Source: JANMJD01 sp031371195
GTDB lineage: Bacteria > Actinomycetota > Acidimicrobiia > Acidimicrobiales > Ilumatobacteraceae
Assembly (NCBI GenBank): GCA_031371195.1
Contig: JANMJD010000169.1
Span: forward strand, 1-5,345
DNA length: 5,345 nucleotides
Direction: 5' to 3'
Shown: positions 1-5,312 of the stretch, in pieces
Layout of the letters: every line of letters begins with the position of its first letter
Numbering within the stretch: position 1 is the first letter of the stretch
The notes under the pieces: model-generated
The model's database searches: none
What the model was told of the DNA's origin: nothing
The model's input: the letters and a program-made list of their open reading frames with translations, nothing else
Made by a program: the position numbers and the translations under genes

Positions 1-606
1 CTCGTCACCGACGGCAAGTACCTCGTCGACGAGCAGGATGTCGGGGTCGACGTTCACGGCCACTGCAAATCCCAGACGGACGAACATGCCCGAGGAGTAA
101 TACTTGACCTGCTGGTCGATGAAGTTGTCGAGTTCGGCGAACGCCACGATCTCGTCGAAGCGTGCCTCGATCTCCTTCTTGGAGATACCGAGGAAGGCGG
201 CGTTGATGAACACATTTTCCCGCCCGGTCAGATCGGGGTGAAACCCGGCACCGAGTTCAAGTAGCGAAGCGACGCGGCCGCAGACCTGCACGGTTCCGGT
301 GGTGGGCTTCAGAATCCCGGCGATGCACTTGAGGAGAGTCGACTTGCCCGAGCCGTTGTGGCCGAGGATCCCGACCGTCTCGCCCTGTGCCACGCTGAGA
401 TCGAGCTTTTGCAATGCCCAGAAATCCTGATGCTGCCCGCTTCCGCTGCGGAACATCCGATCCTTCAGGGATGTCCGGCTCTGTGAGAGCCGAAATTTCT
501 TCGAGATGTCCTGAGCGAGGATCGCACTCGTCGGACGCGAGGACGCGAGCCGGTCGGACGTGAGGACAGTCGGTGTGTCGGCGGTGGACTGTGCGGGCCT
601 CGGCAT
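1..606 (-). CDS. wzt: Polysaccharide ABC exporter ATP-binding subunit (Wzt type), C-terminus outside window
   Basis: Nucleotide-binding subunit that powers export of a lipid-linked surface polysaccharide with the permease encoded just upstream; it acts on the cytoplasmic face of the membrane. I translated 202 codons from ATG at 606-604. Visible motifs are Walker A GHNGSGKST (residues 82-90), the signature variant YSSGM (170-174) typical of polysaccharide and teichoic acid exporters in place of LSGGQ, and Walker B DILLVDE (189-195) followed by VLAVGDE. The segment ELGAGFHPDLTGREN (117-131) is also typical of this family. The H-loop and any C-terminal domain lie beyond position 1, so it cannot be said whether a carbohydrate-binding Wzt C-domain exists. 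About 28 Ser/Thr/Pro-rich residues precede the conserved domain. The start overlaps the permease stop by one base (TGATG), implying translational coupling. The assignment to an exporter ATPase is firm; the exported glycan is unknown. Confidence 0.93.
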   Translation of the reverse strand, partial: MPRPAQSTADTPTVLTSDRLASSRPTSAILAQDISKKFRLSQSRTSLKDRMFRSGSGQHQDFWALQKLDLSVAQGETVGILGHNGSGKSTLLKCIAGILKPTTGTVQVCGRVASLLELGAGFHPDLTGRENVFINAAFLGISKKEIEARFDEIVAFAELDNFIDQQVKYYSSGMFVRLGFAVAVNVDPDILLVDEVLAVGDE

Positions 607-1526
607 CACATGACCTCCGCGAAGTTGGCCTCGGCCTTGTCGAATGCCTTGATCGAAGTGATGAGCAGCAGAATCGCGACTGCGAAAACGATGGCGATGT
701 TGCGGAGGTACCACATTGAACTCAGATCGGGAAGCAGGTGCTTGGGAACCAACTTGCCCGTCAGGCCATCGGTGACCATCACCGTGGCCTTGCCGTACAC
801 GCCCCGTTGTACCGCCATGATCAGCGGCACCAGCGGGTTGAGCAGATGCAGGAATCGGTAGACACCCCGCTTTGCGAGTTGGTCGGAGATCAACTCGAAC
901 GGGTAGATGATCGGTGTCAGCCAGAACCAGGCGAGTAGGGCCAGGTCAAGAAGGTGCGTCGTATCGCGGGCGTACACGTTGATCGCACTGAGCAGGATTG
1001 CCAACGCACTGACGAGCACGATGCACGTGATCGTGGCCGGCACCGTCAGCCAGAGAAAACCCCAGTCCACATCAAACCGGGTCACGAGGAGCACGGCGAC
1101 GAGCACGCAGGCCGAGAGAAACAGGTGGACGACCGCGGCCCCCACCGCGGCGAGGGGCAGGATCTCGCGGGGAAAATTGACCTTGCCGACGAGGTAGGCA
1201 TTGCTCGTCACCGCCTGCGTGCCGGTGCTCAGCGCTGTTGCAAAGAAGTTCCAGAGGAGTAGACCGCACAGGATCCAGATCGGGAACGAGGCGAAGCTCT
1301 CGCCCAGCAAACCGAACACGAGGGAGTAGATGCCGAGGAGGAAGAGCGGGTTGGCCATGGACCAGGCGAATCCGAGCAGCGATTTCTGGTAGCGAACGTG
1401 TAGTTCCTTGCGGACCAGTTGAATGAGTAGTTCGCGATATCGCCATATGTCGACGAGGTGCTGGCGAACGGATCGGCGGGGGGCGACGACCCGAAGCTCG
1501 ACGTCGGGGACGGCGGTTTTTGGCAC
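606..1526 (-). CDS. wzm: Polysaccharide ABC exporter permease (ABC-2 type, Wzm family)
   Basis: Integral membrane subunit that forms the channel for flipping or exporting a polyprenyl-linked polysaccharide, paired with the ATPase downstream. The product has 306 residues, slightly longer than the roughly 260-290 common in the family. The N-terminal amphipathic part carries the family motif RYQKSLLGFAWSMANP (45-60). About six membrane segments can be seen: 54-74, 81-100, 122-148, 157-184, 192-210 and 271-291. The motif NVYARDTTHLLDLALLAWFW (183-202) followed by LTPIIYP, and NPLVPLIMAVQR (230-241), are characteristic of ABC-2 polysaccharide permeases. A hydrophilic stretch around 243-270 separates the last two membrane segments and probably explains the extra length. 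The start is GTG at 1526; no Shine-Dalgarno sequence precedes it, and a -10-like element ends six bases before it, so leaderless translation is plausible. The next in-frame methionine is residue 58, too late to be the start. Confidence 0.93.
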   Translation of the reverse strand: MPKTAVPDVELRVVAPRRSVRQHLVDIWRYRELLIQLVRKELHVRYQKSLLGFAWSMANPLFLLGIYSLVFGLLGESFASFPIWILCGLLLWNFFATALSTGTQAVTSNAYLVGKVNFPREILPLAAVGAAVVHLFLSACVLVAVLLVTRFDVDWGFLWLTVPATITCIVLVSALAILLSAINVYARDTTHLLDLALLAWFWLTPIIYPFELISDQLAKRGVYRFLHLLNPLVPLIMAVQRGVYGKATVMVTDGLTGKLVPKHLLPDLSSMWYLRNIAIVFAVAILLLITSIKAFDKAEANFAEVM

Positions 1527-1532
1527 TTGGCC

Positions 1533-1538
1533 AGGCTA
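1533..1538 (-). promoter_or_regulatory. Candidate -10 element for permease-ATPase operon
   Basis: Read on the minus strand the sequence is TAGCCT, followed by six bases and then the GTG start. That is the spacing expected if transcription begins at or next to the start codon, as in leaderless actinobacterial transcripts. No clear -35 hexamer is present. The support is position and TANNNT consensus only. Confidence 0.4.
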
Positions 1539-1608
1539 CAAGGGGCGCTCGTGCTTCATCGGCCATCCGGGGTGTGACGAGAACAGCGTCCACCTTGCAC
1601 CGAACCCG

Positions 1609-1614
1609 TACACT
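1609..1614 (+). promoter_or_regulatory. Candidate -10 element TACACT for membrane glycosyltransferase
   Basis: TACACT lies exactly nine bases before the proposed GTG start at 1624, with no Shine-Dalgarno sequence between. This suggests a leaderless or very short-leader transcript and is one reason for choosing the 1624 start. The same hexamer with the same spacing precedes the methyltransferase start. A convincing -35 hexamer was not found. Confidence 0.45.
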
Positions 1615-1623
1615 CGCCGTCTC

Positions 1624-3102
1624 GTGAGGGTCTGTCGTCGCTGGATGGTTGCGATCGCGGTCGTTGTCGGGATTCTGACCCGATGGTGGGTGCTCTCGAC
1701 ACCGTGGGGCGTTCTCAACGCCGATGAGGCGGTGACCGGTCTCGGCGCGATCGACGCCATCCACGGCCGATTCGACGTGGTGATCCCGGGCAATGCCTAC
1801 ACGGCCAATCTGGAGAGCTACCTCTTCGCCCCGTTCGTAGCGGTGTTCGGTGCCCATGTCACGCCGCTGAAGCTGCTGCCGATCGTGCTGTGGGCGGGTG
1901 CGTGCATCGTGCTTGCGATGGTGGTTCGGCGGATCGCCGGCGCGCTGGCCGGTGTGGTGGCCGGCGCATTGCTCTGGCTCGTCCCCGGGGCCTTGCTCGT
2001 GTTGTCGACCAGGGCGTATCTGGCCTACGCCGGCGGTCTGCTGCTGGTCACCGCGTCGCTGGTAACCCTCATCGGCGTGCTTGAATCCGAAGTCCCGGTA
2101 GCCCGCCGGTCGGCTGTCGCCGGACTGTTCGTCGGACTGGCGGTGTGGGCGCATCCGATGTACCTGGCGGTACTGATCCCGGCGTGCACTGTCGTCGGTA
2201 TCCGCCATCTGAAGCGGTGGCGAGGATGGTGGCTGCCCGCCGGGGCGAGTGCCCTGGTCGTCAACCTGCCATGGATCGTCTGGAATTTGCGACACGACTA
2301 TCCGTCGCTCGCCGGTGAGGTCGTCGACGACAGCCGCGGCACGTATCTGCAGCGCCTCGGCCGCTTCTTCTCCGGCTTGCTGCCACGCGACCTCGGCTTG
2401 CTCGATCAGGGGGGCACGCGGTGGATTTTCGGCCGCCCGACCAGCATCGCGGTCTATCTGATGGTCCTCGTCGTAGTCGGAATCGGCGGACTCCGCCTGG
2501 CACGTTCCGGCCGCGGTGGGCGGATGCTGGCGATCTGCCTGGTCGCAGTGTGGCCGATCATGGCCGTGTTCTCGCCGCTTGGCTTCGTGCTCGATGGTCG
2601 ATACGGCATCGGACCGACACCACTGGTTTTCGCGGCGCTAGGGATCGGGGTGGCGGAGTTGGCCCAGCGCGCCGGTCGCACGCGCCCGACGTTGACGCCA
2701 GTGACGAGCGTTGCTGCGGTCGCCCTCTGGGTTGCCGTGCTGGTTGTGCCGTACCAATGGCGGATCATCGGTCATCATCGCGTTGCCGACCCGAACGCAT
2801 CGCAGGCGGCGCTCATCGACTTCCTCGACACGAACCGAATTGACTACGTCGCGGGGAGTTACTGGGTCGTGCTCCCCGTCACCTACTTCACCAATGCCCG
2901 CATCCCGAGTGCTGTGACGCCCGGGTTCCCGATCCGTTACCCGCACTATCAGCGGATCGTCGAGGCCGCCGATCCGTCGCAGGTCGCCTTCGTCTTCCAG
3001 CCGTCCGACGAGAATCCCGGGGCACTCCTCCAGCCGCCGGGCGGGTACGACCGGGTCGAGGTCGCCGGCTTCATCGTCTACCTGCCGAAGTCGTCGAGGT
3101 GA
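1624..3102 (+). CDS. Multi-pass membrane glycosyltransferase (GT-C fold, GT39/ArnT-like)
   Basis: Probable integral membrane glycosyltransferase using a polyprenyl-phosphate sugar donor on the outer face of the cytoplasmic membrane. With the GTG start at 1624 it has 492 residues. The first membrane segment (about 7-24) is followed by an extracytoplasmic loop with the acidic pair NADEAV (D34, E35), the position of the catalytic acid in GT-C enzymes. Next comes NAYTANLESYLFAPF (57-71, E64), which resembles the conserved loop of bacterial GT39-like proteins. About ten further hydrophobic segments extend to residue 377, then a soluble C-terminal part of about 115 residues. The frame stays open back to 1423, but that stretch is antisense to the permease start, Arg/Ser-rich and unlike a membrane enzyme, so I excluded it; ATG 1645 is an alternative start. 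The next gene begins eight bases after the stop. Donor, acceptor and exact family are unknown. Confidence 0.82.
   Translation: MRVCRRWMVAIAVVVGILTRWWVLSTPWGVLNADEAVTGLGAIDAIHGRFDVVIPGNAYTANLESYLFAPFVAVFGAHVTPLKLLPIVLWAGACIVLAMVVRRIAGALAGVVAGALLWLVPGALLVLSTRAYLAYAGGLLLVTASLVTLIGVLESEVPVARRSAVAGLFVGLAVWAHPMYLAVLIPACTVVGIRHLKRWRGWWLPAGASALVVNLPWIVWNLRHDYPSLAGEVVDDSRGTYLQRLGRFFSGLLPRDLGLLDQGGTRWIFGRPTSIAVYLMVLVVVGIGGLRLARSGRGGRMLAICLVAVWPIMAVFSPLGFVLDGRYGIGPTPLVFAALGIGVAELAQRAGRTRPTLTPVTSVAAVALWVAVLVVPYQWRIIGHHRVADPNASQAALIDFLDTNRIDYVAGSYWVVLPVTYFTNARIPSAVTPGFPIRYPHYQRIVEAADPSQVAFVFQPSDENPGALLQPPGGYDRVEVAGFIVYLPKSSR
3096..3102 (+). promoter_or_regulatory. Ribosome binding site of the GT2 gene, overlapping the upstream stop codon
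   Basis: GAGGTGA lies seven bases before ATG 3110 and includes the TGA stop (3100-3102) of the membrane glycosyltransferase. It fixes the start of the GT2 gene and implies that the two genes are co-transcribed and translationally coupled. It contrasts with the neighbouring genes at 1624 and 3863, which lack a Shine-Dalgarno sequence. Confidence 0.75.
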
Positions 3103-3109
3103 ACGCCTG

Positions 3110-3832
3110 ATGTGGCACGACCGAACGCTCGCCGTCGTTCTGCCGACGTACAACGAGGCGGGCAGCATCCGTGCCTGTATCGAGGGATTTGAAGCACTCG
3201 GGATCGTCGACGAGATCGTCGTCGTCAACAACAACGCCCACCCCGACACCAGCCCGGCCGTCGCCCCGACGGGGGCGCGCGAGGTGTTCGAATCGCGCCA
3301 GGGCTACGGCGCGGCGATCCGGCGGGGCTTCGCCGAGACGTCCTCGTTCGATCTCGTCTGCGTGTGTGAACCCGATGGCACCTTCGATCCGAGCGACATC
3401 CTCAAGCTTCTGCCGTTCCTCACCGATGCTCAGTTCGTCGTCGGCTCGCGGACCGTGCAGACCTTTATCTTCTCCGGCGCCAACATGGGACCGTTCCTGC
3501 GGTGGGGCAACTGGGCCGTGGCCAAGCTCACCGAGGTCCTGTTCAACTCGTCGTATCTATCCGACGTCGGCTGCACCTTCCGGGTGATCACCCGCGAAGC
3601 CCTCGATCTGGTCATGCCCGACTTCCGCAACGACAAGTCGGCGTTCGGTTTCGAGATGCTCCTTCACCTGGTCCGTCATCGGGTGCCGCTGGTCCAGGTG
3701 CCGGTGCGCTACCTGCCCCGGGTCGGCGAGAGTTCGGTGACCGGTGATCTGGGGAAGACCGTCCGGCTCGGCCTCGGCATGATCCGGATGTGTCTGCGCG
3801 AGCGTCTGCGAGGCGTCGACAAGCCGCGCTGA
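3110..3832 (+). CDS. Family 2 glycosyltransferase (polyprenyl-phosphate sugar transferase-like)
   Basis: A 240-residue GT-A fold glycosyltransferase resembling dolichyl/polyprenyl-phosphate mannose synthase and related GT2 enzymes; it probably moves a sugar from a nucleotide donor to a lipid carrier or growing glycan at the cytoplasmic face. The nucleotide-binding start is LAVVLPTYNEAGSI (7-20), then DEIVVVNNNAHPDTS (34-48), the region RQGYGAAIRRGF (63-74), and the metal-binding motif CEPDGTFDPSD (86-96), where EPD takes the usual DxD place. VVGSRT (110-115), GANMGPFLRWGN (123-134) and DVGCTFR (152-158) follow, as in this subgroup. No C-terminal membrane anchor is visible, so it is likely soluble or peripheral. 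It is coupled to the membrane glycosyltransferase upstream, which fits a pair in which this enzyme makes a polyprenyl-phosphate sugar donor and the GT-C enzyme uses it; that partnership is inference. Confidence 0.88.
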   Translation: MWHDRTLAVVLPTYNEAGSIRACIEGFEALGIVDEIVVVNNNAHPDTSPAVAPTGAREVFESRQGYGAAIRRGFAETSSFDLVCVCEPDGTFDPSDILKLLPFLTDAQFVVGSRTVQTFIFSGANMGPFLRWGNWAVAKLTEVLFNSSYLSDVGCTFRVITREALDLVMPDFRNDKSAFGFEMLLHLVRHRVPLVQVPVRYLPRVGESSVTGDLGKTVRLGLGMIRMCLRERLRGVDKPR

Positions 3833-3843
3833 CCCCACGGGTC
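3831..3843 (+). other. Short hairpin between GT2 gene and methyltransferase
   Basis: GACCC-CAC-GGGTC forms a perfect five-base-pair stem with a three-base loop, starting within the GT2 stop codon and ending five bases before the candidate -10 element. No T-run follows, so it is not a normal intrinsic terminator. It could attenuate read-through slightly or be chance. Confidence 0.25.
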
Positions 3844-3847
3844 TCGG

Positions 3848-3853
3848 TACACT
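3848..3853 (+). promoter_or_regulatory. Candidate -10 element TACACT for methyltransferase
   Basis: TACACT sits in the 30-base gap after the GT2 gene, exactly nine bases before the ATG at 3863, with no convincing Shine-Dalgarno sequence. This repeats the arrangement upstream of 1624. It suggests that the methyltransferase can be transcribed on its own as a leaderless or near-leaderless message, in addition to any read-through. No -35 hexamer is evident. Confidence 0.45.
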
Positions 3854-3862
3854 CCGGCGACG

Positions 3863-4510
3863 ATGGCCGACGACGTCTCCAAGTATTTCTCGACCCGCTT
3901 GGCATTCGACCCGGTGAGGGCGACCGTGTGGGGTCATGTGACGGCGTATCTGCAGCAGTGGATTCCCGATGGTGCCGCCGTGCTCGACCTGGCCTGTGGC
4001 TACGGCGACTTCATCGCCAGCGTCAAGAACGCCGGGCGTCGGGTTGGAATGGACCACAATCCGCAGCTTCCCGAGTTCCTCCCGAATGACGTCGAGGCGT
4101 CGATCGGCGACGCCACGGACTTGCGGCGCTTCGCCGACGGATCATTCCAAGTCGTGTTCGCCAGCAATTTCCTGGAACATCTCGACCACGATGCGGTTGA
4201 TCGTTGCCTCGCGGAGGTGCACCGCGTGCTCACCCCGGGCGGACGGATCATGCTGGTCCAACCCAACTTCCGCCTCGCTCCCAAGACGTACTTCGACGAC
4301 TACACCCACCGCACGATCTTCACCGACCGGTCGCTGTCGGACCTGCTGGTGGCCCGCGGGTTCGACCTGGTCCATGTAGAACCTCGCTTTCTCCCCATGA
4401 CGATGAAGTCGCGGCTGCGCGGTGGTAGTCGTCTCATCCCGCTGTACCTGCGCCTCCCGTTCCGTCCCCTCGCCGGGCAGATGCTCCACATCGGGCAGCG
4501 TCAGCGGTAG
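3863..4510 (+). CDS. Class I SAM-dependent methyltransferase
   Basis: A 215-residue Rossmann-fold methyltransferase. Motif I is VLDLACGYGDF (40-50), the SAM-binding glycine loop; GMDHN (62-66) ends the second strand with the acidic residue that usually contacts the ribose. GDATDLRRFADGSFQVVFAS (82-101) and NFLEHLDHD (102-110) form the motif II region of Methyltransf_11-type enzymes, and VHRVLTPGGRIMLVQPN (119-135) is the post-II strand. The C-terminal part carries YFDDYTHRTIFTDRSL (143-158) and FLPMTMKSRL (177-186), patterns I associate with methyltransferases in surface-glycan loci. The substrate cannot be read from the sequence; methylation of a sugar in the exported glycan, or capping of its end, is a context-based guess. 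The ATG at 3863 fits the domain start and the promoter. It is not overlapped by its neighbours and has no visible membrane segment. Confidence 0.88.
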   Translation: MADDVSKYFSTRLAFDPVRATVWGHVTAYLQQWIPDGAAVLDLACGYGDFIASVKNAGRRVGMDHNPQLPEFLPNDVEASIGDATDLRRFADGSFQVVFASNFLEHLDHDAVDRCLAEVHRVLTPGGRIMLVQPNFRLAPKTYFDDYTHRTIFTDRSLSDLLVARGFDLVHVEPRFLPMTMKSRLRGGSRLIPLYLRLPFRPLAGQMLHIGQRQR

Positions 4511-4527
4511 TCACGAGCCAATGGGCT

Positions 4528-4549
4528 TGCAGTGCTAGCATTGCATGCA
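4528..4549 (+). promoter_or_regulatory. Palindromic operator candidate overlapping the toxin-antitoxin promoter
   Basis: TGCAGTGCTAGCATTGCA (4528-4545) is an 18-base palindrome with only one mismatched pair (4532/4541); its core TGCTAGCA (4533-4540) is perfect. A second perfect palindrome, TGCATGCA (4542-4549), overlaps it, with its centre nine bases further on. Inside lies TGCTAGCAT (4533-4541), which matches an extended -10 (TGn-TANNNT). Ribbon-helix-helix antitoxins of this family commonly bind tandem palindromic sites over their own promoter, so autorepression by the antitoxin, alone or with the toxin, is the likely role. Confidence 0.6.
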
Positions 4550-4560
4550 TCGTGGGAAAT

Positions 4561-4565
4561 GGAGA
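4561..4565 (+). promoter_or_regulatory. Ribosome binding site deciding the antitoxin start
   Basis: GGAGA lies five bases before GTG 4571. It favours that codon over the in-frame GTG at 4532, which lies inside the operator, and over ATG 4559, which lacks a good Shine-Dalgarno sequence. Confidence 0.65.
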
Positions 4566-4570
4566 ACGAC

Positions 4571-4810
4571 GTGGCAACACTGACAATTCGTGACGTTGAA
4601 GAAGACATCCGAACCCGGCTGCGTCTACGCGCCGCCCATCACGGACGCTCGATGGAGGCCGAGGTTCGCGAGATCCTGCGTGACGCGTTGGCCAAGCCCG
4701 AGGACGACCGGCTCGGCACTCGTGTCCGGCAGCGATTTGCCACGCTCGGTGGCGTCGAACTTTCGATGCCGGCGAGAGTCGAGCAGCCGCGAGCAGCCGA
4801 TCTGGCGTGA
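4571..4810 (+). CDS. vapB: Ribbon-helix-helix antitoxin (FitA/VapB-like)
   Basis: A 79-residue antitoxin that would neutralise the PIN toxin encoded next and repress the shared promoter. The N-terminal DNA-binding part reads MATLTIRDVEEDIRTRLRLR, with a beta strand (TLTIRD) that would enter the DNA groove, followed by the helix-turn-helix segment AAHHGRSMEAEVREILRDAL (21-40). This is the classic FitA/StbC-type RHH signature, with GRSMEAE conserved. The C-terminal half (about 41-79) is charged and proline-containing and should wrap the toxin active site. The length is normal for the family. The start is GTG at 4571, chosen from the ribosome binding site and because the conserved domain begins there. 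The last four bases (GTGA) overlap the toxin start, implying coupled translation. Family assignment is strong; DNA binding to the upstream palindromes is inferred. Confidence 0.88.
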   Translation: MATLTIRDVEEDIRTRLRLRAAHHGRSMEAEVREILRDALAKPEDDRLGTRVRQRFATLGGVELSMPARVEQPRAADLA

Positions 4811-5229
4811 TCGTCCTCGACACCAACGTCGTCTCCGAGTTGATGCGCTCCCACCCGGCCGACGATGTCGTCGATTGGGTCGACCGGCAGCCCGCGTCCG
4901 ATCTCCATTTGACGGCCATCACCGTCGCTGAACTGCTGTATGGCGTCGCCCGTCTCGCCGGCGGCCGCCGCAGGACCGAACTGGCCGACCAGGTAGAAGC
5001 GATGGTCACCGATGATTTCGAGAACCGGGTGGTGTCGTTCGACGAGCCGGCAGCCCCCCACTACGCCGACATCGTCGCCGGCCGCGAGCGCCTGGGGCGC
5101 CCGATCGGCATGGCCGATGCTCAGATCGCCGCGACGTGCCGCAGCCACGGCGCGGTGCTCGCCACGCGCAACGTCGATGATTTCACCGACACCGGGATCA
5201 CCATCGTCAATCCTTGGACCGACCCCTGA
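4807..5229 (+). CDS. vapC: PIN-domain ribonuclease toxin (FitB/VapC-like)
   Basis: A 140-residue PIN-domain protein, predicted to be a metal-dependent ribonuclease that cuts RNA when freed from the antitoxin. The acidic metal-binding residues are all present: D5 in VLDTNVVSELM, E42 in TVAELLYGVARL, D104 in GMADAQIAAT and D125 in ATRNVDDF. TNVVSE near the start and PIGMADAQIAA are typical of the FitB subgroup. The length matches the family (about 135-145). The frame is intact, so the toxin appears active. The GTG start at 4807 overlaps the antitoxin stop by four bases (GTGA), the usual arrangement that ties toxin synthesis to antitoxin translation. The RNA target cannot be predicted. Such modules are often carried on mobile or accessory DNA, but no other mobility sign is present here. 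Confidence 0.92.
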   Translation: MIVLDTNVVSELMRSHPADDVVDWVDRQPASDLHLTAITVAELLYGVARLAGGRRRTELADQVEAMVTDDFENRVVSFDEPAAPHYADIVAGRERLGRPIGMADAQIAATCRSHGAVLATRNVDDFTDTGITIVNPWTDP

Positions 5230-5288
5230 CCCACCGATCCCCGCCCGTTTTGGGGCCCGTCCGTGCTGCATCGATTGACAGCTGAATG
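5230..5288. other. Non-coding sequence after toxin gene
   Basis: No gene is supported here. The only structure seen is CCCC at 5240-5243 pairing with GGGG slightly downstream around a GCCCGTTTT loop, too short to call. Confidence 0.3.
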
Positions 5289-5306
5289 CGTCGCAAATCC
5301 GCGACG
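5289..5306 (+). other. Hairpin downstream of toxin gene
   Basis: CGTCGC-AAATCC-GCGACG forms a perfect six-base-pair stem with a six-base loop, about 60 bases after the toxin stop. No T-run follows directly, so it is not by itself an intrinsic terminator; it may stabilise the end of the transcript. Confidence 0.4.
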
Positions 5307-5312
5307 GTCCGA

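Larger units (their letters stand above)
1527..1623. promoter_or_regulatory. Divergent intergenic promoter region
   Basis: This 97-base gap separates the GTG start of the exporter permease (minus strand) from the proposed GTG start of the membrane glycosyltransferase (plus strand). It carries one TANNNT element facing each way, at 1533-1538 on the minus strand and 1609-1614 on the plus strand. No good -35 hexamer and no Shine-Dalgarno sequence is visible for either gene. Export and glycan-assembly genes could be co-regulated from here, but that is inference. Confidence 0.55.

Noticed and set aside
1423..1623. N-terminal extension of the membrane glycosyltransferase frame
   Set aside because: It overlaps the permease start antisense, has low-complexity Arg/Ser/Thr composition, lies upstream of the candidate promoter, and precedes the natural first membrane segment.
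1072..2295. A 407-codon open frame on the minus strand across the permease and glycosyltransferase genes
   Set aside because: It is antisense to or out of frame with two well-supported genes, is rich in Arg, Pro, Gln and His as expected from GC-rich shadow frames, and shows no recognisable domain.
2638..3249. A 203-codon minus-strand frame
   Set aside because: It is a shadow of the GT-C and GT2 genes, with a composition typical of antisense frames and no domain.
3365..3400. Apparent loss of the DxD motif in the GT2 enzyme (EPD instead)
   Set aside because: EPDGTF at this position is, as far as I recall, the normal form in this GT2 subgroup, and the final aspartate is kept, so it is not evidence of inactivation.
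4434..5271. Two long minus-strand frames (4434-5009 and 4639-5271)
   Set aside because: Both are antisense to the methyltransferase and toxin-antitoxin genes, which carry clear family motifs; the antisense products show none.
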